Assembly (NCBI GenBank): GCA_021396245.1
Contig: WNYE01000055.1
Coordinates: 62,001-126,000, forward strand
Reading direction: 5' to 3'
DNA length: 64,000 nt
From: Sporothrix humicola
Lineage: Eukaryota > Ascomycota > Sordariomycetes > Ophiostomatales > Ophiostomataceae
The translations under genes were made by a program, and so were the position numbers. The notes below the pieces were generated by a model. That model was not told the origin of the DNA, made no database searches, and worked only from the letters and a program-made list of their open reading frames with translations. Shown here in pieces: positions 8,804 to 19,842 of the stretch (its first letter is position 1; each line of letters begins with the position of its first letter).

Positions 8804-10987
8804 CTACAGATCGGCCGCGCGTGCTTCAGCATCGACAGTCGCCATGTCGCCATCTGCCGGCACAGCAACAGTAGCACCTTCCTCCAACTCACGGTCAACG
8901 TGGCCCTGCACGCGGTTCACATACCGAAGCAGCCTGACACACCCGGCGGGCGTCATACCCTCTAGTCGGCGCGCCTGGGCTAGCGTCTCAGGCTTTGTTG
9001 CTGCCAGCGTCGCCTTCTCGACAATGCTGAGGCCATACACCTGATTATAGTCCAGGTCCGTCGGCAGCTGCAGCGCCTCGTCGCGCTCAAACCGCACCCG
9101 CTCGGCCTGTTGGACAGCCTCGTAGGGCGCGTACTGGGCATGAATCGACACGCGGCGGCGAATGTGCGGCGCAAAGTTGTTGAGCACGGAGTCGCCATTC
9201 GGCAGAGCGCCGCGGGTGATCAGGTCTTCAACGCCAGCCACACCCGTGACACGCATCATGTCGAGGCCGTTGCGCTTCTTGGTGTCTTCGCGCACGTTGA
9301 AGCCAAGACGCTGCCACGCGGGCGCGCTCATGACGAGGTTGCGCAACATGTCAGTAAGCTCGGCGGTTTGGTCGCGGTCGGCCACAAACCGATCCCAGCG
9401 ACGGTCGCCGACAACGCCCCATTCTCTGGCTTTGGCCGTCAGGCGCTCGTCGGCATTGTCGAAGCGAGAGCTCATGCGGAACTCGGACCGCGAGGTAAAG
9501 ACACGGTATGGCTCAGAGACGCCCTTGGTGATGAGGTCGTCAATCATGATGCCGATATAGCCATCGGCGCGTGACAGACGGACGCCAGGCAGACCTTGGG
9601 CAGCCCGACCCGCATTGATGCCCGCCAGAATACCCTGGCCGGCGGCCTCTTCGTAGCCCGTGGTACCATTGATCTGGCCGGCCAGGTACAGACCGCCAAT
9701 GGCCTTTGTCTCGAGCGTCGCTTTCAGGCTGCGCGGATCCACGTAGTCATACTCGACGCCGTAACCCGGCTGCAGCATTGTCACGTTCTCAAGGCCGCGG
9801 ATCGTACGCAGCAGCTCGATCTGTGCGTCGGCGGGGACCGTCATGGACAGTCCGTTGGGGTAGATGACGTCGTTATCAAAGCCCTCGGGCTCGAGCCACA
9901 CAATGTGCCTCTCTTTGTGGCCAAACCGGATAATCTTGGACTCGAGCGACGGGCAATAGCGCGGGCCCTTGACAGTCTCGCGAATGTGGATCGTCTTTTC
10001 GAGGTTGGCGCGCACGACGTCGTGGGTGGCCGCATTGGTGTATGTCGCATGGCACAAAAGCTGGTTGCCGTCGACGTCGACCTTGTCGTTCAGATAACTA
10101 AACGGCACGGGTGGCTCGTCGCCCGGCTGTTCTTCCAGGATGCCAAAATCAATCGTCTTGCGGTCGAGCCGTGGCGGCGTGCCGGTCTTGAGGCGGCCTA
10201 GCTGGAACCCAGCCTCGCGCAGCGATTTGCTGAGGCCGAACGTGGCGGCCTCGCCCATGCGGCCTGCGGGATACGCCTCGAGGCCAATGTGGATCTCGCC
10301 GCCCAAGAATGTGCCCGTTGTAATGATAACTTGGCTTGTCGGAAGCAACTCGCCAGACTCGAGGCGCACGCCGGTAATCCGGCTTCCAGCAAGTGTGCTG
10401 CCGTCTGTTGGTGCAGCATTTGCCTCTGTTGGCGCAACCACAATATCTGAGACGCTACCCTCCACAATCGACAGGTTCGGGTACGCCTCGAGCTCGGCAC
10501 GCATGTACTCCTTGTACAGCGCACGGTCAATCTGCGCTCGTGGACCCCACACGGCCGGACCCTTGCGCCGGTTCAACACCCGGAACTGCACGCCTGCACG
10601 GTCAATAATCCGTCCCGACAGGCCGTCCATCGCGTCGATCTCTCGCAGAATGGTGCCCTTGCCGATGCCACCAAAGCTCGGGTTGCACGAGCACACGCCC
10701 AGGTTGTCCATCTTGGGCGTGATCAGTGCCGTCCTCGCGCCGGACCGTGCTGCCGCCGCACACGCCTCTGCGCCGGCATGGCCGCCACCGACAACCACCA
10801 CGTCAAATGGAGGCCGTGAGCCGGAAGCCACGTCGGCAAACCCGCGCCGTTGTACCCTTAATCCTGACCCTGTGCGTGGTGTCCATCTCCGGTGTCGCAA
10901 AGTAGTCGAGTTTGATGTGTTGGGGTGGGACAAGCAGAAGCTCGAAAGGCCCTGCCGCAGCGGCAGGGTTTGTCGTGCCGTCTTCAT
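8804..10987 (-). CDS. mto1: Mto1, mitochondrial MnmG/GidA homologue
   Basis: FAD-dependent subunit that, with Mss1/MnmE, installs the C5 modification of wobble uridine in mitochondrial tRNAs and so supports mitochondrial translation. 727 aa, no intron needed. Residues 1-57 are rich in Arg/Ser/Thr and low in acid, a plausible mitochondrial targeting sequence. The FAD-binding GGGHAG is at about 67-72, then a CNPSFGGIGKG block, and later GLYLAGQINGTTGYEEAAGQ, a signature of the family, and a C-terminal helical domain. The first ATG of the frame is at 10987; upstream codons of the open frame are not ATG. A GTCACGTGA element lies 215 bp upstream. Confidence 0.96.
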   Translation of the reverse strand: MKTARQTLPLRQGLSSFCLSHPNTSNSTTLRHRRWTPRTGSGLRVQRRGFADVASGSRPPFDVVVVGGGHAGAEACAAAARSGARTALITPKMDNLGVCSCNPSFGGIGKGTILREIDAMDGLSGRIIDRAGVQFRVLNRRKGPAVWGPRAQIDRALYKEYMRAELEAYPNLSIVEGSVSDIVVAPTEANAAPTDGSTLAGSRITGVRLESGELLPTSQVIITTGTFLGGEIHIGLEAYPAGRMGEAATFGLSKSLREAGFQLGRLKTGTPPRLDRKTIDFGILEEQPGDEPPVPFSYLNDKVDVDGNQLLCHATYTNAATHDVVRANLEKTIHIRETVKGPRYCPSLESKIIRFGHKERHIVWLEPEGFDNDVIYPNGLSMTVPADAQIELLRTIRGLENVTMLQPGYGVEYDYVDPRSLKATLETKAIGGLYLAGQINGTTGYEEAAGQGILAGINAGRAAQGLPGVRLSRADGYIGIMIDDLITKGVSEPYRVFTSRSEFRMSSRFDNADERLTAKAREWGVVGDRRWDRFVADRDQTAELTDMLRNLVMSAPAWQRLGFNVREDTKKRNGLDMMRVTGVAGVEDLITRGALPNGDSVLNNFAPHIRRRVSIHAQYAPYEAVQQAERVRFERDEALQLPTDLDYNQVYGLSIVEKATLAATKPETLAQARRLEGMTPAGCVRLLRYVNRVQGHVDRELEEGATVAVPADGDMATVDAEARAADL

Positions 10988-11776
10988 GTGTCGAAGCGAA
11001 TTGGGTCGGGGCCGAAGAAGAAGCAAAAAAGCTGCAGACTTTGGCTATCTCGAGAATCGGGATTGAATCCTGGCTTTTCGTCGCTGGTATGCAATGCTGT
11101 TGTGCACCCTTTTACTGAGTAAAGTAGCGATAAGATAACATCTCAGGTAGGATGCGATTTTTTTCTTCAGTGGGCGATGGCGTATTGCTTGGGGCGGTTA
11201 TGTCACGTGATGCACATTGAAAAGCGAGGTGTAAGCCAACTGTACCTACACGACGACAATAAATAGCGAATAAAGAAAGAAATATATATATATACGAAGA
11301 GATAATATCAAAATAGATTTATTGTCTCTTTGGAATTCGTTAGTGAAACTGGTTTCGTACAATAATCACGCATATAGGGAAGCCCAGATGGCCATGCTGC
11401 GGTCTAATTCAATGAGTTTCAAGAGTCCCGATCGTCAAGTTCATACTGACAGCTTCAATCATATTCCTAGAAACAACTACTGCTTCATAGTTTCGCCCGA
11501 GCTTAGGCTAAAGGTATGTCGTAAAAAATTTGACTGCGACCGTAGCATATGGTGAGAAGGGAGGAGGAGGTAAAAGGTCGTGTCTCTAATTGGCTGGCTG
11601 GGCTCTTCGTACAATAACATATTTCCTAATTTGGAAGTAGCATTTACATCACTTAGTTTTGCTCACAAAGAGAGTGTCAAGAGATATGATGCAAAATGTG
11701 AAATGGCTCTATTATATTGCTAGGAAGAAAACGGCCTGCACTGCTGGACCGTATTTCCAGGTCCCAGGACAATATT
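10988..11776. other. Intergenic between tdp1 3' end and mto1 start
   Basis: Contains the mto1 promoter, a GTCACGTGA palindrome at 11202-11210, a short AT dinucleotide run at about 11282-11294, and AT-leaning sequence toward tdp1. No coding region recognised. Confidence 0.5.
11202..11210. promoter_or_regulatory. CACGTG (Cbf1/bHLH-type) site upstream of mto1
   Basis: GTCACGTGA matches the core recognised by Cbf1/CPF1-like bHLH factors. Placement about 215 bp before the mto1 start is compatible with a regulatory role. Binding is inferred from motif only. Confidence 0.35.
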
Positions 11777-14465
11777 CTATGCTTCCAAGAAGAACCAAGG
11801 CTTTTTCTTTTCGCCCGAGTCATCAGTGTACTTGGTTCCTGGAGACTCGATAGGTACAGGAAGTGTGTTACGGAAGATGTCAAACATCTTTTCGTCTTCT
11901 CCCATGGAGGGCGGGGTGTTGTTGTCCTCCACCGAAGCAGGTACCAAGACTCCGCATTCCCAGTTGCGACAGGTCATCTTTGTCTTCCCGGAAGCTCTGT
12001 CCTTGACCATGCGGCCCCTTTTGAATGTTAGAGATTGTGTCGTTTAAAGTGTAAGGAAATGTGTGACCAACGGTCCTAACTGTCACTTACCATGCGCTTT
12101 CCGACATGTTTGCGCTGCCGACGTAAGCCCATCCAGGAGGACGGGCAGGCTGGTCGGAACCTTCTCCCTGTGTGGTATTTCCTGTACGGACTAGCAAAAG
12201 CTTGGTGTGCAGTAGTACGCCCTTGCGTACACTCTGAACATCGCGAAGAACTGTGTGTGGGAATGTGGTGGCATCCCACCATTTTCTCTGGAAGCAGATC
12301 GTTCCAGCGCCCTGTAAATGTTAGCAAACAAAGCCTAGTAGACATATAGTCTTAGAGACACGGGGGAGATTACGTTTCTGCCTCCAAGACTGTTGTCCAC
12401 TGTCTCTTCAGATGGAAAGTACATCCGAAGACGATTCTTGGGGCTATTCTGATTCGGAGCGGAGAATGAAATGGCGTTCTTTCCTTTTGCACCACGAGGC
12501 TTGCTTGATCTTGCTTCGAGCTCTTTCATTCCGGAATCGCCTGTGAGGAATACTGTTAGTACTATCTTTTTTGTTTTATCAGGTGACGGCAGCCATTCTC
12601 TTACCCTGGCACGCGTTATACAAAGCGTTAATCAAGTCGTCCGAAATGGATCCGACAGAAGCAGTCTGTTGGATAAAAGTTAGTTGGAATAAAGAAATAC
12701 TATATCGGAAAAGCACAAGACGGGACTGACAATGTAGTCGGCCTGGATGGGGCTATTTGTTGCCCAACCTAGGGCCTTGACTGCTCGGCCCAGACCACTG
12801 TATCCGGTGCGCTTCCATGCATCGTCCATATGAGAACCGGCCCTAATTCGGTTAGAAGAAAGCAGTCAAAAAAACGTTGATTTCAGGGGAACGCACATGG
12901 AGTGCACAAATGCGTATGGTGCCGTTTGTGTAAAGTCATAGTTTCGTAGGCTATTCACCATCGGTGCATCGACGCCTTGGGCTGTGAGAAAGTATGCCAA
13001 ATCTTCCAGGAAGGGCGTCTGTGAGCCTTCGGGTGGCGAAGTGCCTTTTGGCAGTTTGGGAAGATCGATAATAAAGACCATCTACATCAATTTGTTAGAA
13101 AGGGTGCAATATTATGCGGCAGCAACATATACTCACATTCTCCAGAAGTCCATTCTCTCCCCAGTCGTAGGGGACGAGGTTTCCAGTCGGTACAACGATG
13201 CGAAGGTGCCCTGGAAACTTGAGCAGCTGCAGCTTCGAATGCATGCATCCCATTGCTTGCATTGGAGGAAAGCAAAAACGAATGTTGCTGCCTTGCGAGT
13301 TCGCCTTCATGTTCTCTTTCTGTAAGGGCGTTAGCGCAACGTCAACATCAGTATATAACAGTGGGGTCAACGCACCTGCTGCTCATCGACTGCAAATGCA
13401 ATCAGCATGATACGCGTCCGGGGCATCTCCAATTTTGCCAACATCCAGTCCTCATCCCACTGGAAGGAGCTGAGCACGGCCAGCTCCAGGCTGTCCTTTT
13501 GCCAGATCTCATCGAGAGTGATGTCGTCGCCCTTTCGTGGCTGGCCGCGCACCCAAGTCTTCTTCACAACACCCTTTGCGTATGGAAGATTTGGCCTTGT
13601 GCTAGCTGAGCCCTGGGCAGGTCCTGAAGACGAGTTTCCTTTGCTTTCGGTCTTGGAGTCAGAGTCGAGCTTGCGCCGTCTCGCCGTATGTGTGTCGGGC
13701 AGTGCTGCAGGTTTTGATCCGCTATCCTTCCCCTTCCCTTTTGTTTCGTTTGTTACCTCGACGACATCATCATCGTCAATGACAATGACGTCGTCCTCTG
13801 CTTTCCTCTTCTTCGCTGGTGACGGCTGCAGCTTCCACGACTGGGCCAGATCAACCTTGGTTTCTGGCGCACCCTCGTCTACTATTGTGATGCCTTGTGC
13901 CTTTTGTTGAGCCTCCAGGGCCTTTTTCCGGCGAGCAAGGCGCTCTGCCTCCATAGCCTTGCGGTCTAGGCCGAGCAGTGACATGGTGGATGTGGGTGCT
14001 GGTGGTGCTGAGACAGTGGCAGCAGTAGGTACCTCATCTAGAGTAGCCGGTGTATTCTTCTTGGCAGGCTCCGATGCTCCGTTAGATGGGTCCTCTTTGC
14101 TGACCGTCTTGGGCGGCGTCTGCTTTTCTGATGCAGTCGATGCGGTTGATGCAGTCGATGCCGTCGATGCCTCCGACGCAGTTGTAGCATCTGATAATGA
14201 CCTCACGTGACCACGTGATCTGGCGTTTGGTGCATCATTGTCAACGTCGACTGCTTCTAATGGTGAAATATGTCAGTCACGATACGCTTTCAAGTGTCTG
14301 TGTATTTTAATGCCCCGTCGCAATTCATCAGATCCAGTTCACGCGCAGCTTACCTATGGTGTCAGCTGCACCGCCCGTCTCTCCCATTGAAAGGGCCAAG
14401 GCGCGTCTCAGAGCCTCATCCTCATCTTCGTCCCCATTGAGCTGGCGTAAGGACAGCTCGTCCAT
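11777..14465 (-). CDS. tdp1: Tyrosyl-DNA phosphodiesterase 1 with N-terminal UIM
   Basis: Nuclear repair enzyme of the phospholipase D superfamily; it hydrolyses 3'-phosphotyrosyl links left by trapped topoisomerase I. Nine exons: 14465-14354, 14256-13376, 13319-13137, 13081-12897, 12842-12731, 12665-12605, 12540-12374, 12311-12091 and 12017-11777. All joins keep frame and give 720 aa; most introns show CTAAC. Both HKN motifs are present: H358, K360, N378 (MHSKLQLL ... TGNL) and H602, K604, N635 (LLHTKLLLV ... SANMS). Residues 12-29 fit a ubiquitin-interacting motif. Residues about 40-250 are low complexity with an Ala-Ser-Thr repeat and acidic/lysine-rich stretches. The C-terminus has CRNWECGVLVP, where the family usually has a similar WECG strand. 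Exon boundaries are hand-inferred. Confidence 0.94.
14112..14185 (-). repeat. Imperfect 9-nt repeat coding Ala-Ser-Thr units in tdp1
   Basis: On the + strand, units resembling GATGCAGTC recur about seven times with variation. In tdp1 they give the repeated EAST/AST pattern near the N-terminus of exon 2. It is a minisatellite-like coding tract. Confidence 0.7.
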
Positions 14466-16718
14466 CCTAATCTGGGAGAGGGAAGTCAAAGGTATGGATG
14501 GCAAGACGGGCAAAGCTGTCTTGCGGCTGTAAATCTGATGATATGTGTGTGAACGAGCCCCTATGAATGGATATCTCGAGCTCAATGGCTGGGTAAGTAA
14601 CGCTCTAGCGGTTGCAAAAACGAGCTGTGGTCCCAAGTTTTGGTCAGTACTTATGTTTTTAAGTCTTTCCTACACAAAATGGATGGTTTTTGATGGGAAA
14701 AGATGGGCGTGAAGATGACGTACAAGGCGAGAAGAGCGTGACATAAAGTTGGCTCAAGAAGCGCGTCTTATTAGTGTCCTGTCGACATGTCAAGGAGCCC
14801 TGCTCACTTGTTAAACGATTCTAGTATCAGAGTTTTCAATAAGACACACGCCGACTCGAAAATATAGATTTGATGGTGGTAATACTGGTTTACGGGAATT
14901 TGTGTCTGGAAATGAAGCTTCAGGATGTTCGACACTGTGCATATTCACGAATGGCCCGGACGGTCACGTGCAGATTAGTCACCAAGTACATCATATATCG
15001 TCGCCTTTATTTACTTCTCGATCTCGATATTGAAGCCGAGTTTTCTCGCAGCTTATAAATAAATTGTCTATTAGTCGTTGGATATGTCACAAAGCACTGC
15101 TTATAGATGGGTGATTTTCGTTGTATTTTGATATGGCTATCGAAAATGATTGGCGTTTTGCTCTAGAACCTGGTTGACACCTCAGTGCAAACAAGCTCCT
15201 CGATCATCCACCACCCAGGTTTTTTTTTCCTTTTTATGATTTTTTGTTCTTTTCGGAGTTATTTTCCTCTCTGAATTTAGCGAGGTACTGCAGCTTTTTG
15301 TATCAGCAGCAGTCTCCCAAACACCCATCGCCCTCCCACTAGGGTCTTGGTATGAAGCCCATCTCCTCCATTCTCGCTATTCTTGTGTCTTTGCTCCTGC
15401 AAGGAGCTAAGAGTGGGAAATGCTGTTCCCATCGCTTCGTAAAGACCGTCGCTAATCTTGTTGTCGGTGTGCACAGCACACGATGATGAAGTCTGGTCGA
15501 AAAAAGAGACGATATTGGTGCACAGGATGTGCCAAGGTGTAATGGCCCAGCCATGGAAGGCAGGCTTTGTGCTGAGTGTCGATGTAGAGAGACGAGGCAG
15601 AAAACTGAATGTCGCTCCATGTCGCTTTTGATGGTAACAAACGCCCCAAAGGTGACCCGAGTCCGCTAAAGGTAGAATCATTGCACCCTTCAAAAATGAG
15701 AAGGGTAGAAAGAAGACCCGACAAACTCCAAATCGATGCCGCCCTTGGGTATCAGGTGCCATCCGTGGCCACGCTACGTCAAATCATTCCAAACCCCATC
15801 CCAGAATCCATTCCCACACCCCTGTTCCGCTGACAATAAAAACCCGTGAGATAAAGGCCCAGAACCTTGCCAGCAATGCATCCCACCCGTGCTCCAAACC
15901 GGCTTAACTAAATTATAACAAGCAATAATGTTGAGGAAATAATGATGAGAAATAGAAACGAAAGGAGGTGTCGTGACAAAGGAAATGTGTACGTAGAGCG
16001 TGCTAGAGTATGCATGCTTGTGGGGAGGATAGAACAAGACGGACGATGAATCCGTTTCGTCTTTCCTTCATCAGTCCCCGTTTGATCATGTGCCTGCCGC
16101 CATATTTGTTGACGTCGAAACACCAAGAAACCTTGACGCCAAAGAAGCGCCAAGGTTGGCAGGAAGCAGAGTAACAGACAAAGGGGATATCATGGGGTAA
16201 TAAAACAAAACAGTAAAAGAGTGGGAAGGGAAAATATGAAAGAAAGCATCGAAATAAGACAACAAGAGAAGAACATCAACGCAGAATGAAAAAAGACGGC
16301 AAATAACGAAGCAAAGCTCAAAACAAGACGCCGAAGGAAATAGTAAAACAAAAACAGGAAACGCATCCAGATTGACCGGCAACAAAAGAAAAGCAGACGC
16401 CGCTCGCAATGTAAAATTGGCAATCGTCGAGAGAAATCCCTGTTTCCGCCCAAATGCAATAAACGACCTGTCCTCGCAAGGATGCGATAAAAATGCAGAC
16501 GCAATAAAATGAGGCGCATAAAACGGGAAGATAGCAACGCTGATAGAGATAAAACTACCAGATAAAGAACCTCATAACCAACTAGCCGCAGCGTTAAATA
16601 TATGTGCTGCTAGAGGAGACCAAAGCTAGGTCGACAATACCCTAAACTTGAGGGTTGTGTCCACCTTGTAGCTTGATCTTTTGCTCTTAAGCGAGTCGGA
16701 GATGACGAGATCCGATCG
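14466..16718. other. 2.25-kb interval without a recognised gene
   Basis: Lies between the tdp1 start and the stop of the Edc1-like gene; both are on the minus strand. It should hold the tdp1 promoter and the 3' region of the upstream gene. A GTCACGTG element is at 14963-14970. Minus-strand ATG-initiated frames occur (for example 15762-15277), but none has a domain I recognise. The part from 15900 to 16640 is AT-leaning. Confidence 0.5.
15277..15762 (-). CDS. Uncertain ORF, 161 aa, no known domain
   Basis: An ATG-initiated frame of 161 codons on the minus strand, downstream of the Edc1-like gene. The product begins MAPDTQGRHRFG and is rich in Phe, Ser and His with no membrane segment or motif I recognise. 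It may be chance, part of a 3' UTR, or an orphan gene. There are no supporting splice or context signals. Confidence 0.15.
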   Translation of the reverse strand: MAPDTQGRHRFGVCRVFFLPFSFLKGAMILPLADSGHLWGVCYHQKRHGATFSFLPRLSTSTLSTKPAFHGWAITPWHILCTNIVSFFDQTSSSCAVHTDNKISDGLYEAMGTAFPTLSSLQEQRHKNSENGGDGLHTKTLVGGRWVFGRLLLIQKAAVPR

Positions 16719-18218
16719 CTAAGATTGGCGGTAAACGCCCGGCGATGGAGCACCGTTGCCAGAGGACGAATCCAGCTTAAGGATTTGGCGAAGGCTTTGC
16801 TCCATGGCTAGAAAATTGGCAGAATCACCATTGGTGTTGCCATTCGGCCGGTTCGGGGCCGCTTGGTAGTGTCCATTTGGGTAGCCATTGTAATTAGGCG
16901 TGCCCGATGCAGGAGTTGCAGCATATGCATTCTGGTATGGCGACCCGCCATACATCTGTTGCGGAGTGCCACCCTGAGGGCCTGGGTAACGAGAAGGGGT
17001 TGTCGGCGCTGATGAAGTGGACTGCGCAGGGGGCTGAGCTGGTGCGGCAACTGATTTAAACAAATATTTCTTGAGAGCCTCGCTGCGATCGTCAACGGCA
17101 GCTGCAGGCGGCTGCTGGTAGTTCCGGTCACCGTAGAACGGAGGGGGCGGTGCAGTTCCAGCTGCAAGGTCTCGGAATCCAGATGGGCCCATGCCAGACG
17201 GTGCCTTACCCTCGGACGGGCGAGCCGCACGAATCCGGTCGTTGAATGGCGTTGCAAACGAAGGTAAAATCGGCTGGCCAGGAGTTCCGTCGAGTTCGGC
17301 AGCCGATATACCCGAAGACGATGTACGCAGAGTCGGACCGGGCCGGCGAGTTGACTGTTGTTGCTGATGTTGCTGAGCGAAGTCACGGGGGAAGGTATTG
17401 CTGTTGGCGTTGTCGGCCATTCCCTGAGATTGGAGAGGCGGTGAGAAGGGGCCTACGGGGGCTCCGTAGATGTTGGCTGAGCTCGCGCGCCGGTTCCGCT
17501 CCTTCTCTGCCCGGTCAGCCCGGAAAATAAGGTCCAGAGGAGACTCGTCCCGAGGTGGTGGGATCCTAGCACCGGCGGCAGGGAAAAGAGGGTTCCGTCC
17601 GCTTGCAGCAAGCGAGCCATCCTTTCCTGTCGTGGCAGTAGCAGAAGGCAGTTCGGTATCCGATGCGGGCGGAGATGGCTGTTGACTCAGGCCACTTGCA
17701 GGGCGAGCACTGGGCGTTCCTGGCGAGTTGGTCTTTGTGAAAAAGCTGGGCAGCGGTAATGACGATGGAGCGGGCGAGGCATGGAATGTTGCACCGGCAA
17801 ATGCTGGGACAGTGGCCATAGACCCTGCAGTTTTCGGGCCGGCAGTCTGAGGAGGGGTGCGCCGGCCGTTCTTAGCGGGAGGAGAGGCCGGGTTGTTGTT
17901 CGACTGGTTCCTGTTGTTGCGGTTACCGCCCTTGCCAGGTGCTGGCTGTGTAGTAGGTGCCTGGGGTTTGGAAGCAGTAGCATTCTTCTGTGACTTCTGG
18001 GGCGTCGTCGGACCGTCACCGCCGCCGTTGTTGCCATTGTTGCCGTTTTTCCTTCTGTTGTTGCTCCGCGGTGCAAAGTCTGGTTGGAAACTGGGGTCCG
18101 CCTTTGCCACGTCGTTTTCGGACGCATAGTTCTTGCGATTGGGTCGGCGGCCGCCATTAGCACCAGCCTTGCGGCGATTCGGTGTCTGCTTCACCTGCGT
18201 AGATGGTGGGTCGGCCAT
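16719..18218 (-). CDS. Edc1/PNRC-like mRNA decapping activator
   Basis: Predicted cytoplasmic (P-body) protein that would contact the Dcp1 EVH1 domain and stimulate Dcp2, as Edc1 in yeast and PNRC2 in animals. 499 aa and mostly disordered (Asn, Gly, Pro, Ser, Gln). The diagnostic block is at about residues 139-160: AFAGATFHASPAPSSLPLPS, meaning a YAG-like activation motif (here FAG) followed by the proline-rich EVH1-binding LPLPSF. A second conserved-looking block, ESPLDLIFRADRAEKERNR, follows; it is common in fungal PNRC proteins as far as I recall. The C-terminal helix LAMEQSLRQILKLD is also distinctive. The first ATG is at 18218 (CTCCCATGG); the upstream frame has no ATG. Much longer than yeast Edc1. 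Function is inferred from the short motif. Confidence 0.75.
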   Translation of the reverse strand: MADPPSTQVKQTPNRRKAGANGGRRPNRKNYASENDVAKADPSFQPDFAPRSNNRRKNGNNGNNGGGDGPTTPQKSQKNATASKPQAPTTQPAPGKGGNRNNRNQSNNNPASPPAKNGRRTPPQTAGPKTAGSMATVPAFAGATFHASPAPSSLPLPSFFTKTNSPGTPSARPASGLSQQPSPPASDTELPSATATTGKDGSLAASGRNPLFPAAGARIPPPRDESPLDLIFRADRAEKERNRRASSANIYGAPVGPFSPPLQSQGMADNANSNTFPRDFAQQHQQQQSTRRPGPTLRTSSSGISAAELDGTPGQPILPSFATPFNDRIRAARPSEGKAPSGMGPSGFRDLAAGTAPPPPFYGDRNYQQPPAAAVDDRSEALKKYLFKSVAAPAQPPAQSTSSAPTTPSRYPGPQGGTPQQMYGGSPYQNAYAATPASGTPNYNGYPNGHYQAAPNRPNGNTNGDSANFLAMEQSLRQILKLDSSSGNGAPSPGVYRQS

Positions 18219-19842
18219 GGGAGGCAAAACTGTGTGTATGGGTGTTTGGGAGGTGTGGTTGAGTTAAAGATGATAGGTTATGAATGGCCAAAATAAGAGT
18301 AATCTAGCCGGCCACTGTCGGGCTGTTGTGGTGCTGTTAATAATGATTGGCTGCCTCGTGGCATAGAGTCTGTAGGAAAAGGTTGAGAGGATCGTGTTCA
18401 GTCAAGACTGAGCGATTGCTTTCGTCGGGTCGCCGGCAGAGAGGAGAAATGCCGAGGACGTCAAATGACCGCGTGGGGCTAGCTCGGCGCGCGCTGAGGT
18501 AGGAAAGATAAGGCGAGTCGTTGTCGTGAGAGGCGGAAAGCTGATTGTAATCAGGAAGAGAAAGTGTGACGGTAAAGCTGTTTCTTATCAACCGTATGAT
18601 CAGTTCCGCGTTCTGACTCTTATTGACATGTGGAAGCCGGGGCCAGAAAACTCACTGTGATTGTCGTCAATGACGAGGGAAGGGAGAGAGGGCGGAAGAG
18701 AGAGAAAGGCCGGTGTCGTGGTCGTGGAGAGGGCCTGTTGTGGTTTGAGAGGAGAATAAGAGTAGAATGGATGTTGTGTGTGTCGGAGGAGGAAATATGA
18801 ATCGTCAGATCAGCCGTGCAAAGGGCGGAAAGAGCAAACGGAGGGGGAGGCGGCTGGGAAAGAGCTCATGGCGCTTGTCAAAGTCGACGGAATGCCACGC
18901 CATTGCGCTACAAGGCGGATTGGAAGGCGCGGAATTTGTTTGTTGCCGTGGAGTCACAAAGGCGCAGTGGCGGGGCACGCTCATGCGCCGAAGGCGCAAT
19001 TTGTCAGTTTTCAGCGCTGTTATCAAAGCATGTCATAGCACTCGTAGGGAAGGTCCAAGGAGGCAAAAACGTGCAGGTGTGGTTAGCTGAACTGGCTGGC
19101 CAATAGCGGGCTCCCATCAGAAACAGAAGGAACAAAGACTGAGCGGTCCCTAGCAAAACGGCCGCCTAACCGCCTAACAAGGTGCCAGCCAGGGCCCTTC
19201 ACAACCTTGATGGGTGCCTGTGACGAGGCCCTGAACACAGCAACGATTTTGCGTGCCTGCCAGCCTGACAAAGCCCCCACCGCCTGGAGAAGCTAGACCG
19301 CCTCCATTTACCTAAGGCGGCAAATCGATAGCACGCCTGCGGGGCTGGCCTTGCCTGCCTTGAATGTTTGTCGGCCTTGTCAACCACACACGATCCATCC
19401 ATTCTCACGATTCACTCACGTCACCACTGCAAACAACGTCAACCTCTACGCCTCCTTGTTGCTCTCGGCAAGCTTCACCACATCTATATCTATATACTCT
19501 TATTCGATTTGGCCCGCGAAACACACCTCCGGAACCCACCACGGCGATAGCTCCTTGACGCCGGTAAGTCCACATGGGAAGAGCCAGAGCCAAAAGATGG
19601 AGTGCGAGGCAGCAATCCAGCGATCGTCCGGGCAAAGCATTCCGGAAGCTTTGGAATGCCGTCCTCTGCTTGCACATCGAACATGCGGTGCCCACCTATC
19701 ACAGGAGAGCCGTCCTCGCCTCATACCTTGCCTGCCCCAGATATCACGAAGCTTGTGGATCGTACATTGCTGACTTTCGAGACTAGAAGAGACCGACATC
19801 GAGCCTCTCCAACACAACATCACATTTATTTCTACACACAAA
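18219..19842. promoter_or_regulatory. Divergent upstream region, edc1-like / rbx1
   Basis: 1.6 kb between divergent starts. The rbx1-proximal part is C/A-rich and leader-like, with a GTAAGT at about 19563 that could be a leader intron donor, though I could not fix an acceptor. The edc1-like side is G-rich on the + strand. Overlapping short frames in several readings show no known domain. Confidence 0.45.
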
